Shown here: one piece after another, positions 25,607 through 35,077 of the stretch
Numbering within the stretch: position 1 is the first letter of the stretch
Layout of the letters: the number at the start of each line of letters is the position of its first letter
DNA from: Pseudobdellovibrio sp031428275
GTDB lineage: Bacteria > Bdellovibrionota > Bdellovibrionia > Bdellovibrionales > Bdellovibrionaceae
Reading direction: 5' to 3'
Assembly (NCBI GenBank): GCA_031428275.1
Contig: JANPPC010000001.1
Coordinates: forward strand, 62,001 to 126,000
Length of the DNA: 64,000 nt
Program-made: the position numbers and the translations under genes
Notes under the pieces: generated by a model
What the model was told of the DNA's origin: nothing
Database searches by the model: none
What the model saw: only the letters and a program-made list of their open reading frames with translations

Positions 25607-26829
25607 GCGGCCTTCTCAAGCTTTTTAAGTTCAAGGTTACGTAACGTAGGGGATAAGTATGCCACGACGGCAACAGTTGTAAGGCAGACTAACCCGCCTA
25701 AGTAAACGGCCGGGACAGTTCCTAATAGTTTTGCGGCTATTCCAGACTCAAATTCGCCAATTTCGTTAGACGAGCCAATAAAGATTGAGTTTACTGCCGA
25801 GATTTTTCCGCGCATGTGATCTGGCGAAGATAACTGAACGCACGCCGAACGAATGACCATGCTAATGCTGTCAAATAATCCGCTGAATGCCAATGCGAAA
25901 AGTGAAAGATAAAAATTTGTACTCAGACCAAAAAGTAAAATGCATACGCCAAATCCAGCGACAGACGCAAATAGCCACGAACCCGATTTACCGCGCAAAG
26001 TTCGTCGGCCTAGGTAGAAGCTCATGACAGTTGCGCCGATTGCGGGTGCCGCACGAAGTGCCCCTAAACCTTTTGGGCCGACCATTAAAATTTCATTGGC
26101 GAAAATCGGCAGTAATGCGGTAACTCCGCCGAACAATACTGAAATCATATCTAACGAAAGAGCCGGAAACAAAATAGGGTGTTTGAAAACAAATTTAGCT
26201 CCGGATAAGAGCTCATCTTTTATTGATGAGTGCTTATTTGTAATCTCAGGCGGTAAGACATCTTTTTTAATTAAGAACATCGAAGTGATTCCGCCGATTA
26301 GTAAAAGTGATACGATGGTCGACGAAGCTATGGCTCCGAAAAAACCGAATACAAATCCACCAAATGCAGGTCCGGCGATGCGCGCGATTTGCATTCCAGA
26401 ACTCATACGAGCACTGGCTTGTAATAATTCAGATCGCTCTACCAATCGCGGCATTGCTGCATACATTGCGGGTTGCGAAAAAGAACGGGCTAGCCCCGTT
26501 AAAAATGCAGCAAAATAAAGTAAGCCGGCTTGAGTATACAAATGAAGTTGGTTATCAAATAAATGTTCACCAAGCACGATCGCGCTTGATAATAAACTGA
26601 CATACATCACGCGGCGATAAACCAGTAAAGGTTTCATTCGATCAACTAGAAACCCTGCGTATAAAGCTAGCCCGATAGCTGGAACAGCTTCCGTTAAGCC
26701 AATAAAGCCAAGCGAGAGTGGGTCTTTTAAAAGATCATAGATACGCCAACCCAGAACGACGGCTTGCATTTGAACTGCAAAAGTAAACAAAAAACGAGCA
26801 CTCAATAGCTTTTTAAAGTCAGATCCCAT
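25603..26829 (-). CDS. MFS exporter, EntS/MFS_3-like
   Basis: About 408 residues, 12 helices. LGWRIYDLLKDPLSLGFIGLTEAVPAIG at the N-terminus is typical of the EntS/MFS_3 group, which includes the enterobactin exporter and macrolide exporters. It also has FVDRMKP-like loop motif A (GFLVDRMKP), ARSFSQPAMYA and GKISAVNS. Substrate unknown; a role in siderophore export is conceivable but it is 18 kb from the aerobactin operon. ATG 26829 preferred over a TTG two codons upstream. Coupled to ExoD downstream. Confidence 0.85.
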   Translation of the reverse strand: MGSDFKKLLSARFLFTFAVQMQAVVLGWRIYDLLKDPLSLGFIGLTEAVPAIGLALYAGFLVDRMKPLLVYRRVMYVSLLSSAIVLGEHLFDNQLHLYTQAGLLYFAAFLTGLARSFSQPAMYAAMPRLVERSELLQASARMSSGMQIARIAGPAFGGFVFGFFGAIASSTIVSLLLIGGITSMFLIKKDVLPPEITNKHSSIKDELLSGAKFVFKHPILFPALSLDMISVLFGGVTALLPIFANEILMVGPKGLGALRAAPAIGATVMSFYLGRRTLRGKSGSWLFASVAGFGVCILLFGLSTNFYLSLFALAFSGLFDSISMVIRSACVQLSSPDHMRGKISAVNSIFIGSSNEIGEFESGIAAKLLGTVPAVYLGGLVCLTTVAVVAYLSPTLRNLELKKLEKAA

Positions 26830-26897
26830 TACCAAGATCTTACCCGTAGCTTCGGGCTTTGACTAATTGATTTTCCGCAGCAAAAATAGAATTTCGC

Positions 26898-27584
26898 ATG
26901 GATGAATTCACAGTTGAAATTAGATATCGCAAGAAAAACCGTCGCGTGACCTTACGCGTGTTGCCCGGAAAAATTATTCGAGTAACAGCGCCCATGCGTG
27001 CGCCCGAGCGCGATATTAGAAACTTCGTTTTAAAAAATAAAGAATGGATCTTGAAACGTTACGAAGTGATCGAGTCGATTCCTGCGCCCCAAAAGTTTCA
27101 GTTTGTTGACGGTGAAATCTTTCAATTTTTAGGTGAACCCTACATTTTGAGCACCGTCGAGGGCACTGGCGATATTTCTTTGCTAGGAAATTTAATGTGC
27201 GTTCCAATCTCGGCAAAAGTGGTCGACCCTGCTAGATATATTCAGCGAAAGTTAATCAAGTGGTATCAAGCTGAAGCTCTTAAGCTTTTACGACTGCAAG
27301 TTGATTGCTACTCAAAACAGATTGGCGCTAATTATAAATCAATTTCACTAAAGAACTACAAATCAAGATGGGGTTGCTGCTCAGCCAAAGGTGAACTGAT
27401 TTTTAATTGGCAAATTGTTAGTTTTAAAAAAAATCTTTTTGACTACGTTGTTGCCCATGAGGTTAGTCATTTAAAAGAAATGAATCATAGTCCGCGTTTT
27501 TACGAATGGCTGCACAAGTTAGGTTTTGAAAAAAACAAGTACCACGCGCAAATGCGTAAAGCGCAGCATTTATTTTCTTGTTAA
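26898..27584 (+). CDS. YgjP-like (DUF45/M48-type) zinc metallopeptidase
   Basis: 228 residues. The C-terminal half carries KSRWGCCSAKGELIFNW and the zinc motif HEVSH followed by HSPRFYEWL, the WYGK/YgjP signature. Members are predicted cytosolic metallopeptidases; some are linked to restriction systems, but none lies here. No signal peptide. The gene ends 3 nt before the convergent cardiolipin synthase. Confidence 0.88.
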   Translation: MDEFTVEIRYRKKNRRVTLRVLPGKIIRVTAPMRAPERDIRNFVLKNKEWILKRYEVIESIPAPQKFQFVDGEIFQFLGEPYILSTVEGTGDISLLGNLMCVPISAKVVDPARYIQRKLIKWYQAEALKLLRLQVDCYSKQIGANYKSISLKNYKSRWGCCSAKGELIFNWQIVSFKKNLFDYVVAHEVSHLKEMNHSPRFYEWLHKLGFEKNKYHAQMRKAQHLFSC

Positions 27585-27587
27585 AGA

Positions 27588-28871
27588 TTAAAGTTGAGAC
27601 TGAAACAGTGTAGTAAACGTCTCGATTATTTTTTCTTTAAGTGGCCGCTGCAGCCATTCTTCGTAAGTGATTTTTTTCGAGTTTGCCCGGTCACGTTTGA
27701 ATATTGAATATTCTTGCGAAGCAAGATTTGTATCAAGTACGTTTAAATTAGCTTCATCATTTAATCGAAAAGAACGTTCATCAAAGTTTGTCGATCCGAC
27801 GCTGACAAAATAATTATCGATGATCAAGACTTTACAATGAAACATCGCCGGCTGATATTCAAAAATTTGTATGTCAGCTTTTAGTAAATCTCCCCATAAA
27901 GATCTAGATGCATGCCTAAGTACTTCTGAATCCGTGTACTTTCCTGGAACAATTATCTGAACGTCGACTCCGCGTTTTTTAGCTTTGACTAAATCGTCGA
28001 TCGTTTGCTGGTCGGGTACGAAATAAGCGCTTTCAAGATATATTGTTTTTCTAGCGGCCGCGATAGCTAGTAAATACATAATGCGCACGCTAGACCCGCC
28101 TTCGCGATTCGAGCTTTTAAACATCTGCGCAACTGTTGAACCCGAAAGGCCAAGTTCTGGAAAATAATCGGCTGACTGATGAACTTCAGGCCGAACTTTT
28201 AACCAATTATCCATGAAGGCGGCTTGCATTTGTGCCACCACCGGTCCGATAACTTCGTAATGAGTGTCGCGCCATTGTTTTGGTTGAAGCCCGTTGCCAC
28301 CCCATTCGTCGGCAATACCGACTCCGCCAGTGAAACCAGTGATTCCATCGATGACCAAAATTTTTCTGTGAGTTCGATTATTTAATTTTGAAATGTTGTA
28401 CCACTTCGGCGCGTGATATCTTTCGACTTCGACCCCTGAATCTTTCATTTCATTAATATATTCGTCTTTAATTTTACTACTGCCGACCCAATCTAGCAGT
28501 AAATGAACTTTAATTCCGGCTTTCGCTTTTTCACTTAAAGCATGGGCAAACTTCTGGCCAACTTCGCCAGACCAGTAGATATAAGATTCGAACGTAATTG
28601 TTTTTTTAGCGGAGTTTATCGCCTTCAGCATAGCGGGAAAAATCTGCTCACCGTTGTAAAGACCCACAATTCTATTTCCGCCTACGAAAGCGGGGCCCAT
28701 CAGGTCACCCATTACGCGGGCGAAATGTGGGCTATCAACGGGCTCGTCGATTTTTAATTTGTATGATAATTCTTTTTGCGGATTTTTAAAATTAACCAAA
28801 AGTAAAATCCCCACCGAGGTGATTAATGTAGTTAAAATAATAACTTTTAATTTTCTAGAAAGTACTTTCAT
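27588..28871 (-). CDS. Cardiolipin synthase-type phospholipase D
   Basis: 427 residues. One N-terminal transmembrane helix (VIILTTLITSVGILLLV) anchors two PLD domains. HKD motif 1: THRKILVIDG near residue 165; motif 2: FHCKVLIIDN near residue 345 with VGSTNFDERSF. The layout fits bacterial Cls enzymes that join two phosphatidylglycerols, or transfer a phosphatidyl group, at the inner membrane. One of three HKD proteins in the window. Confidence 0.9.
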   Translation of the reverse strand: MKVLSRKLKVIILTTLITSVGILLLVNFKNPQKELSYKLKIDEPVDSPHFARVMGDLMGPAFVGGNRIVGLYNGEQIFPAMLKAINSAKKTITFESYIYWSGEVGQKFAHALSEKAKAGIKVHLLLDWVGSSKIKDEYINEMKDSGVEVERYHAPKWYNISKLNNRTHRKILVIDGITGFTGGVGIADEWGGNGLQPKQWRDTHYEVIGPVVAQMQAAFMDNWLKVRPEVHQSADYFPELGLSGSTVAQMFKSSNREGGSSVRIMYLLAIAAARKTIYLESAYFVPDQQTIDDLVKAKKRGVDVQIIVPGKYTDSEVLRHASRSLWGDLLKADIQIFEYQPAMFHCKVLIIDNYFVSVGSTNFDERSFRLNDEANLNVLDTNLASQEYSIFKRDRANSKKITYEEWLQRPLKEKIIETFTTLFQSQL

Positions 28872-28961
28872 AGTGCTGAGTATGCAGCGTGGCTAACTTA
28901 ATGTCTATGATAAGGGTTTTTTGACCAATGATTTAAAACGTATAAAACAATGTCAATAAAC

Positions 28962-29609
28962 TTAAGGTTTTAATCGTTTCGTCGGAACACTTCTTTCGGG
29001 GTATTTTTCTTGAATCATATACTTAAGGCCGACTAAAAAGCCATATAAGTTGGCCTCTTCGTTTTGCTTACTGGTGACTGAAAGTGAATAGCGAGCATCT
29101 AAGATGACAGCATAATTATTGTGACTCCAAACTTCGCTTTGTAGCGACAAATCGAAACCATATTCCGTCGTGTCGCGGGCTGACGTATCAATATTTCCAT
29201 TCAGCGCAAAATCGCTGTGTTCAACGGCGGCCTCGCCAATTGAGTAAGCTGAATAAAATCCTAGGCCCGCCGCTAAATAATTAGTAAACCAATAGCGATA
29301 GCCCATTGAGATATGTATAAGCTCAGTTTTTTCAGCAATATAGTTACCGTTCGATTGACGAAAGAAAAGTTTATTCATATGAAATAAACCAATTTCTAAG
29401 CCTCCTTTGTCATTTAAATCACCCTGGGCAATAAGCCCAAGGTCACCAAAATACGGAGAATGAGCGCCGCTCTTCGAACCCTGAAAATTTGTCTTATATA
29501 AAAGTGGGCCAAGAATTGCACTGACCTTGCCTTCTGAGGCGGTATAAGCAAAAGTCTTAAATGAAAAGCAAAGCGAAAGTAATAACAGGGTACTTTTAAC
29601 AAAGTTCAT
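28962..29609 (-). CDS. Predicted outer-membrane beta-barrel protein
   Basis: 215 residues: signal peptide (cleavage near KTFAYT) and alternating strands with tyrosine/glycine-rich turns (ISMGYRYWFTNYLAAGLGFYSAY). It lacks a C-terminal aromatic residue and ends in a basic tail (VPTKRLKP), so the barrel may carry a periplasmic tail. Divergent from another envelope protein gene at 29666. No family recognised. Confidence 0.65.
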   Translation of the reverse strand: MNFVKSTLLLLSLCFSFKTFAYTASEGKVSAILGPLLYKTNFQGSKSGAHSPYFGDLGLIAQGDLNDKGGLEIGLFHMNKLFFRQSNGNYIAEKTELIHISMGYRYWFTNYLAAGLGFYSAYSIGEAAVEHSDFALNGNIDTSARDTTEYGFDLSLQSEVWSHNNYAVILDARYSLSVTSKQNEEANLYGFLVGLKYMIQEKYPERSVPTKRLKP

Positions 29610-29665
29610 AAAGAAAGATTAAGTTAAATGCTAAGCATAGTTCAATTAAAATCTAGCGGATTAGC

Positions 29666-30592
29666 GTGACCAAAATAAAAGTCATGATATTTCTTTGTAT
29701 TTTATTGCTACTTACTCCGAAGGCAAAAGCCGAAGACGAAGAAGAGTGGGAACTTATGCTTATGGATAGCAATCGCGCCATTGCCGAATGGTTCGATGGT
29801 TTTGTCGAAGGTGTAGATTTGTTTTTAGTAGGTAAAAGAATAACTGATCGACCTAATTCAAGTAGTATCCGTATCGAAAATTCAACTTTTAGCTCGGAAG
29901 GTGTCGCACCCCAGAACGTTACAAGTTTAAGTATAAATCCCAGGCTGGTAAATCTAGAAGAATATCTACATTTGAAGTTTACAACTTACGATGAGCGTGA
30001 AAACAGTCGTGGAGTTCAGAATCGCTACCTCAGAAATACTCCACGCGAAAAAAATTACGGGGCTACAATTGGTTTATTTCGAAAGCTCGGAAACATTCGC
30101 ACGGCATTTCAGCCCCGTATCGAATTGCAAGATCCGCTGAAGGTTTCGCACTCGTTGAGTTTTGAAAGTATTGCCGAGATCAAAAACTTTTATCGATTGA
30201 ATCCGAAGCTAGAGCTTTACGCCAGCCCGTCAAGGGGGGTTGGTACATATCAATCGATCAACGTCAATTTTGACTTAAGCAAAAATTACTCGCTGACCTT
30301 TATCAACGAAGGTGACTATCAAGAAAAATCTCACTTATTCGCAGTTACGAATGGTATTTCATTGGGTGAGTTGCTGACAGATACTTCGTCGATGACTTAT
30401 ACATTTTTATTCGTATCGAATAACCAGCCGAAGTATCACCTGGATGCATATACCTTGTCCGTCGCGTACGGCCAAACATTGTACGATGGAATGTTAGATT
30501 ATTCACTGGTTCCGCATTTAGATTTTTTAGCTTCCAAAAGATTTAAAGGTAACTTCGGAGTTACCTTCACATTTAATTTAAACTTTCTTTAA
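29666..30592 (+). CDS. Predicted outer-membrane protein, unknown
   Basis: 308 residues. The start is GTG 29666 (ATG 29684 possible), followed by a hydrophobic segment and AKA-E cleavage, an acidic mature N-terminus (EDEEEWELML), and long amphipathic strands ending in FGVTFTFNLNFL, a barrel-like C-terminus. Its stop overlaps the convergent BON gene by 4 nt. No family recognised. Confidence 0.65.
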   Translation: MTKIKVMIFLCILLLLTPKAKAEDEEEWELMLMDSNRAIAEWFDGFVEGVDLFLVGKRITDRPNSSSIRIENSTFSSEGVAPQNVTSLSINPRLVNLEEYLHLKFTTYDERENSRGVQNRYLRNTPREKNYGATIGLFRKLGNIRTAFQPRIELQDPLKVSHSLSFESIAEIKNFYRLNPKLELYASPSRGVGTYQSINVNFDLSKNYSLTFINEGDYQEKSHLFAVTNGISLGELLTDTSSMTYTFLFVSNNQPKYHLDAYTLSVAYGQTLYDGMLDYSLVPHLDFLASKRFKGNFGVTFTFNLNFL

Positions 30593-31212
30593 AGTTGATT
30601 CTTACGTGACTGGTGAGTCGTTCCTTTTGAGGCCAATGTTGTATCAATACGAAGGTTATTGTTAATATCAACTACGCCAGATAGATCATTAATAATATTT
30701 TCGGCTAAACGCTTGATATGACGAGATTCAACAGTTCCGTCTAAAGTTACGATACCTTGAGCAACTGATACGTCGATTTCGCTAGCATCAATTTCAGAAT
30801 TACGGCTAAGAGATTCGCAAACATCTTCATTGATTCTTTCGTCTGAACGCCGATAGCCTTTCGGGCCTTTTCCGCTATGACTTCCGTCTTCAATTTTGTT
30901 TGCATTCCGATAGTGTTGATCGTCCGACTGGTGATCGAAAGTGCGATGGCTTTGTGAATTAACATCGCGAGCTTCCTGCAAACTGTCATCTGCTTCAAAG
31001 TTTCTGCGGGGTGCATCGGCTTCGTCAGTACGGATCCCTGATTCAGAGAAATCTTGGTAAGCGCGAAAATTATCATTTGGGCCGTAATCTGAATAATTAT
31101 CGTCGTAATTATATGTAGAGCGTGCAAAATGTATATCGTCAGCCTGCGCGCGCTGTTGTGAAGAATTATTTTCTCGGTCTTTATGTTCGATTGTTTGTTT
31201 AGATTTTCTCAT
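30589..31212 (-). CDS. BON-domain protein with charged disordered N-terminus
   Basis: 207 residues. The first 125 are highly charged and low-complexity (Asp, Ser, Arg, Asn, Tyr). Residues about 130-190 form a BON domain (VSVAQGIVTLDGTVESRHIKRLAENI, SGVVDINNNLRI), which in OsmY and related proteins binds phospholipid. There is no signal peptide, so it may be cytosolic. GGAGCG lies upstream of ATG 31212. It is the last gene of a same-strand cluster with LIM-like and histone-like proteins. Confidence 0.82.
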   Translation of the reverse strand: MRKSKQTIEHKDRENNSSQQRAQADDIHFARSTYNYDDNYSDYGPNDNFRAYQDFSESGIRTDEADAPRRNFEADDSLQEARDVNSQSHRTFDHQSDDQHYRNANKIEDGSHSGKGPKGYRRSDERINEDVCESLSRNSEIDASEIDVSVAQGIVTLDGTVESRHIKRLAENIINDLSGVVDINNNLRIDTTLASKGTTHQSRKNQL

Positions 31213-31304
31213 AGAAACGCTCCGTACGTTTTATTTGTAAAAATATATATTACAGTAAAAATTTGTCCCTTTAAGAGCCTGGCTACTCTAAGATTCAGAA
31301 ATAC

Positions 31305-31571
31305 TTAATTGTTTTCGATATCAAATTTTTCTTGGCTAGGCCGGTCAATTAAGAAGTGACCATCCGATTTCGCACAGTGTGCACAACAATAGAAATTACC
31401 GTTCGCTTCGGTTCCGTGACCAATCATAATAGAATCACAGTGTGAACAATGAGGAGCCATCTTATTTATAGCGCACTCAAAACTATCGAAAATATGTTCT
31501 TCACCATTCATAATAACGCTGAAAGCTTTATCGTATTGATTTCCGCAATTCTCACAAGTTTTTAGCTCCAC
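31305..31571 (-). CDS. Small LIM-like / zinc-ribbon protein
   Basis: 88 residues with paired zinc-type motifs: CENCGNQYDKAF, FDSFECAINKMAPHCSHCDS and CCAHCAK. The FDSFECAI and IGHG patterns match a small uncharacterised metal-binding family found in several bacterial phyla. GTG 31571 follows AGGAGAACAAT. The gene begins 19 nt after the histone-like gene and is likely co-transcribed. Confidence 0.8.
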   Translation of the reverse strand: MELKTCENCGNQYDKAFSVIMNGEEHIFDSFECAINKMAPHCSHCDSIMIGHGTEANGNFYCCAHCAKSDGHFLIDRPSQEKFDIENN

Positions 31572-31590
31572 ATTGTTCTCCTGGTTTAAA

Positions 31591-32058
31591 TTAATCTTTA
31601 ATAGTAATTCGGCCGGTTTTACCCATCGCTGCGCCTGTGATAATGCGGCGATTTGTTCCAGACTGGCGCTGAATCAGATCTGCGCGAGACATATTATTTA
31701 CGGCAGACATATTTTGCGGCTGATTTTTAACTCCGCTTGTTTGTGCAAATTTGTCTTTTAAGTTCATTTTTCTGTGGCCTGGGCTGTGGGCTGGGTCTTT
31801 TTCAGTCGTCGTAAATAGAGCCGATTTCTGAGGCTGAATGATAGGAGTGTTCTTTTTTTCCCTAGGAGACGTCGTTTTTTTACCATTGTTCGCTTTGGCT
31901 ACAGAAGCACTTTTTTGAGCCGCAGGTTTACGAGCAACTAATTTTTTGCCCGCAGACTTTACCTTCGCCTTCACCTTGGTTTTAGCCTTCACTTTGCTGT
32001 TTACTGCAGGTTTAGCCTTTAACGTTTTCTTAGCTTTGGATTGTGATTTCCCCTTCAT
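31591..32058 (-). CDS. Lys/Ala-rich histone H1-like protein
   Basis: 155 residues. The first 75 are a KAK/KVKAK-rich basic tail with AKPA-like units, like bacterial H1-type or Hc1/BpH1 nucleoid proteins. The C-terminal half is more ordered (AVNNMSRADLIQRQSG, AMGKTGRITIKD). A strong ribosome-binding site (AAGGAGG) precedes ATG 32058. It probably binds DNA or RNA non-specifically and is first in a three-gene minus-strand cluster. Confidence 0.75.
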   Translation of the reverse strand: MKGKSQSKAKKTLKAKPAVNSKVKAKTKVKAKVKSAGKKLVARKPAAQKSASVAKANNGKKTTSPREKKNTPIIQPQKSALFTTTEKDPAHSPGHRKMNLKDKFAQTSGVKNQPQNMSAVNNMSRADLIQRQSGTNRRIITGAAMGKTGRITIKD

Positions 32059-32231
32059 ATTCTAACCTCCTTAGGTTGTAAAACTATAAACAAAGCAAGA
32101 CCCATACCTGAATTCAGAATTGACGAAATAATAATAAATTAAGAAAAATTAGGTCTTGTTCTTTGAGATTAACGTATTAAAAATCTAGATTACTTCCTCT
32201 GGAACGAAAAATATGAGAAATTAAATGGGTA

Positions 32232-32981
32232 ATGAAATTAAAAATTCTATCTTATAATATTCACAAGGGCTTCGATCGCGGAAATAAAAACTATTTTCTA
32301 GATGAAATAAAGAAGCTGATCGAAAGTTCCGATGCCGATCTTGTCTTTTTACAAGAAGTTGTTGGCAAAAGCGAAAAATATAAAAAAAAGGGCCTCATTG
32401 ACGGCCAATTTGAATTTCTAGCAGATTCGATTTGGAAGCATTACTCTTACGCGCAGAACTCGTTATATGATCACGGCCATCACGGAAATTTAATTTTAAG
32501 TCGCTACCCAATCGAAAGTTGGGAAAACGTTAATATCACAACAAATAAGTTAGAAAAACGTGGATTCTTAGTCTGCAAAATTAATATTCCTCACAAAAAA
32601 AATAATCATATCTATGTAGCGTGCGCGCATTTAGATTTACTCCAGCGCGGCAGAAGAATTCAATATCAAACTATTAAAAAGAAAATACTTTCATTGGGTG
32701 CATCCGAGCACGAGCCCATGATCGTAGCTGGCGACTTCAACGACTGGAATCAAAAGTGCACTGAAGTGTTTGAAGTCGACCTGGGTATGAAAGAAACCCA
32801 TAAAATAATGCACGGAAAGTTTGCTAAAACATTTCCGGCTAGCTTCCCGGTGTTAACTTTAGATCGTATTTATATCAAAAATTTAAAAGTCATTAAGTCT
32901 CAAATTTTTAAGCAAAAAACAAAAAAGCACTTCTCAGATCATTTACCGTTGTTTTGTGAGCTTGAATTTAATGAGGACTAA
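32232..32981 (+). CDS. Endonuclease/exonuclease/phosphatase (EEP) family protein
   Basis: 249 residues with the EEP catalytic layout: YNIHKG near residue 7, LVFLQEV (metal-binding Glu), GHHGNLILSRYP, HLDL, AGDFNDW, LTLDRIYI and the final SDHLP. It has no signal peptide. It overlaps the downstream PLD gene by 11 nt. The same pairing exists in E. coli as ybhP-clsB, so it probably serves phospholipid metabolism with its neighbour (inference from gene order). Confidence 0.88.
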   Translation: MKLKILSYNIHKGFDRGNKNYFLDEIKKLIESSDADLVFLQEVVGKSEKYKKKGLIDGQFEFLADSIWKHYSYAQNSLYDHGHHGNLILSRYPIESWENVNITTNKLEKRGFLVCKINIPHKKNNHIYVACAHLDLLQRGRRIQYQTIKKKILSLGASEHEPMIVAGDFNDWNQKCTEVFEVDLGMKETHKIMHGKFAKTFPASFPVLTLDRIYIKNLKVIKSQIFKQKTKKHFSDHLPLFCELEFNED

Positions 32982-34305
32982 TTTTTTTCATACAACGAAA
33001 AATAATCATGTTGATTTTTTTCAAGAGGGTGACGATTATTATAATCGCTATATAGATCTCATTCAAAACGCTAAACGAAGCATCCACTTACAAACATATA
33101 TTTTTGAATCGGATAAATTCGGTCAAAGAGTTCATACCGAACTTATTGCAGCAGCAAAACGCAATATTAAAGTATACGTATTAGCTGATACTGTGGGTTC
33201 GAACAATTTATCACATGAAGCTAGCTTGCAATTGCAGGAAGCAGGCGTACACTTTTGCCGATTTAACGGAGTTCAATTTAAATGGCTTTATCAGTGGGGA
33301 AGAAGGCTTCATCATAAAGTTTTGTTGATTGATCATCAAAAAGCATTTATCGGCGGTATTAACGTGACCTCCGCATGGTACGATGATCAGACTTTACTTC
33401 CCCAACTTGATTTCGCCGTTTACATCGAGGGTCCCGTCACTTATGGCTTAACAAGATACTGTCAGCTTATTTTCAAAAAAGCTGGTCAGAATAAAATTAA
33501 TTTTGAAATACCAAAAGAATCTGATTGCTTGGTGCATCCTCAAGGGCACGAATTAAAAATCTCAATTAACGACTGGGTTTTTCGTCGTTGGCAGATTACT
33601 CGGCAGTACTCAAGATTAACTCGGGTCGCAAATAGCGAGATTACAATTATCAATTCGTATTTTTTTCCGCGACGTAAATTTATGAAGCAACTTGCCCAGG
33701 CAGCTAAACGCGGGGTAAGGGTCAGGCTTATTTTACCGAGAATATCTGATTGGCCTAGCTATGTATTAGCTTCGCAGTATCTATACTCTTATTTTTTGAA
33801 AAACGGAATCGAGATTTACGAATGGAAGAAGTCGATTCTACACGGTAAGCTTGCGACAATCGACGGGCAGTGGTCGACGGTTGGATCATTTAATCTTAAT
33901 TATACAAGTTATCAGCAAAATTTAGAAATGAATGTGGATATTAGTTCGCAGCACTTTACGAAAAATATAAGCAAGCAAATCGAAGATATAATTACGAAGG
34001 GCTCTGAAAAAATTAATGCGATGGAATTTGTAGAAAATGTCAGTTTTAAACTGAAGTTTCAACGGTTCTTCTTCTATATTATCTTGTCGTTAGTAGCGAA
34101 TTTTTCGATCGGTCTTATTTTTCAAGAGGATGAAAATGCGAAGCAAGGGCGTCTCTACAGCATGTTACGAGTCACGGCTTCAGTAGTTTTGTTTATTACC
34201 GGAATTGTCGGTCTTATTATGCCGATCATGCCAGGCATACCTTTTTTGATTGTTAGCTTTCTTTTGGTGTACCGACAAATTCTATTCAATAACCGTAATG
34301 TTTAA
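32971..34305 (+). CDS. ClsB-like phospholipase D with C-terminal membrane domain
   Basis: 444 residues from ATG 32971 inside the end of the EEP gene. Two PLD domains carry HKD motifs HHKVLLIDHQ (near 110) and HGKLATIDGQ (near 290) with GSFNLNY, as in ClsB/YbhO. Residues about 360-444 add two or three hydrophobic helices including GIVGLIMPIMPGIPFLIVSF, resembling DUF454/PGPGW-type membrane modules, not a normal part of ClsB. The enzyme likely synthesises cardiolipin or phosphatidylglycerol at the membrane. The added domain may anchor it. Confidence 0.87.
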   Translation: MRTNFFHTTKNNHVDFFQEGDDYYNRYIDLIQNAKRSIHLQTYIFESDKFGQRVHTELIAAAKRNIKVYVLADTVGSNNLSHEASLQLQEAGVHFCRFNGVQFKWLYQWGRRLHHKVLLIDHQKAFIGGINVTSAWYDDQTLLPQLDFAVYIEGPVTYGLTRYCQLIFKKAGQNKINFEIPKESDCLVHPQGHELKISINDWVFRRWQITRQYSRLTRVANSEITIINSYFFPRRKFMKQLAQAAKRGVRVRLILPRISDWPSYVLASQYLYSYFLKNGIEIYEWKKSILHGKLATIDGQWSTVGSFNLNYTSYQQNLEMNVDISSQHFTKNISKQIEDIITKGSEKINAMEFVENVSFKLKFQRFFFYIILSLVANFSIGLIFQEDENAKQGRLYSMLRVTASVVLFITGIVGLIMPIMPGIPFLIVSFLLVYRQILFNNRNV

Positions 34306-34319
34306 AAAATTAATTTGAA

Positions 34320-34934
34320 CTAAACTTCTTTAATGCCGGCGGCGATCCATTCTTGATGGGCGGGTAGCGAGCGAATCAGCTTTATATAATCTAAAGTAAC
34401 ACTATTGCACTTCACGTCGTAGCTAACGAACCGATTAACTACCGGCGCGAACATCGCATCAGCAATTGTAAATTGCGATCCAAATAAAAATGGGCCGCCA
34501 GATCTTTCGAAACAGTCGTGCCAAATTTCAATAATACGCTGAACGTCTTTAAGGGCTGGTGAATAGTCAAAATTGGGGTGGTAAACCTTTACGTTATGGG
34601 TCATTAATTCACGCATCACGTGAAAACCTGAATGCATCTCACAACAAACCGACCGGGCGTGTGCGCGCTGCTCTTTGGTAAAGGGCCACATTTTTTTCTC
34701 GGGATATTTTTCGTTTAAGTATTCAAAAATAGCTAGTGAATCCCACACTAACATTTCATTATCGAGCAATGCAGGTACCTTGCTTGAAGGAGAATATTGA
34801 TGAATAGCAGCAGAGCTTTCGCTAGCATATAGTTCAAGTTTAACCTCTTCGAACGCGATATTAAAATAGCGCATAAGTAACCATGGCCGTAATGACCAGC
34901 TTGAGGTTTTCTTATTTCCGATGATTAGTTTCAT
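34320..34934 (-). CDS. Glutathione S-transferase family protein
   Basis: 204 residues, cytosolic. N-terminal thioredoxin-like domain: GNKKTSSWSLRPWLLMRYF with SSW/SLRPW replacing the usual catalytic Tyr/Ser region, SSKVPALLDNEMLVWDSLAI with the cis-Pro and E/DS glutathione-binding motif. A C-terminal all-helical GST domain follows (FTIADAMFAPV). It resembles the YfcF/zeta-like bacterial subset. Specific substrate unknown. Confidence 0.88.
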   Translation of the reverse strand: MKLIIGNKKTSSWSLRPWLLMRYFNIAFEEVKLELYASESSAAIHQYSPSSKVPALLDNEMLVWDSLAIFEYLNEKYPEKKMWPFTKEQRAHARSVCCEMHSGFHVMRELMTHNVKVYHPNFDYSPALKDVQRIIEIWHDCFERSGGPFLFGSQFTIADAMFAPVVNRFVSYDVKCNSVTLDYIKLIRSLPAHQEWIAAGIKEV

Positions 34935-35077
34935 ACTTTGCGGCCTTCGCTTGCCCCTAAAGAGCGTATATTCGATTTGAGACTAAAGTTAGCTTAGTCG
35001 GCGCCGTTTTCACAAGTAGTTTTTACGTAAGAAAAAATACGAATGAAATAAACTCTGTAAATGTGTTATCTGACTCT

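Noticed and set aside
26024..26518. Long plus-strand frame opposite the EntS-like transporter
   Set aside because: It is antisense to a well-supported MFS gene and has no recognisable protein features.
31200..32100. CRISPR-like or tandem repeat suggested by repeated Lys/Ala codons
   Set aside because: The repetition comes from the coding sequence of the histone-like protein, not from regular repeat-spacer units.
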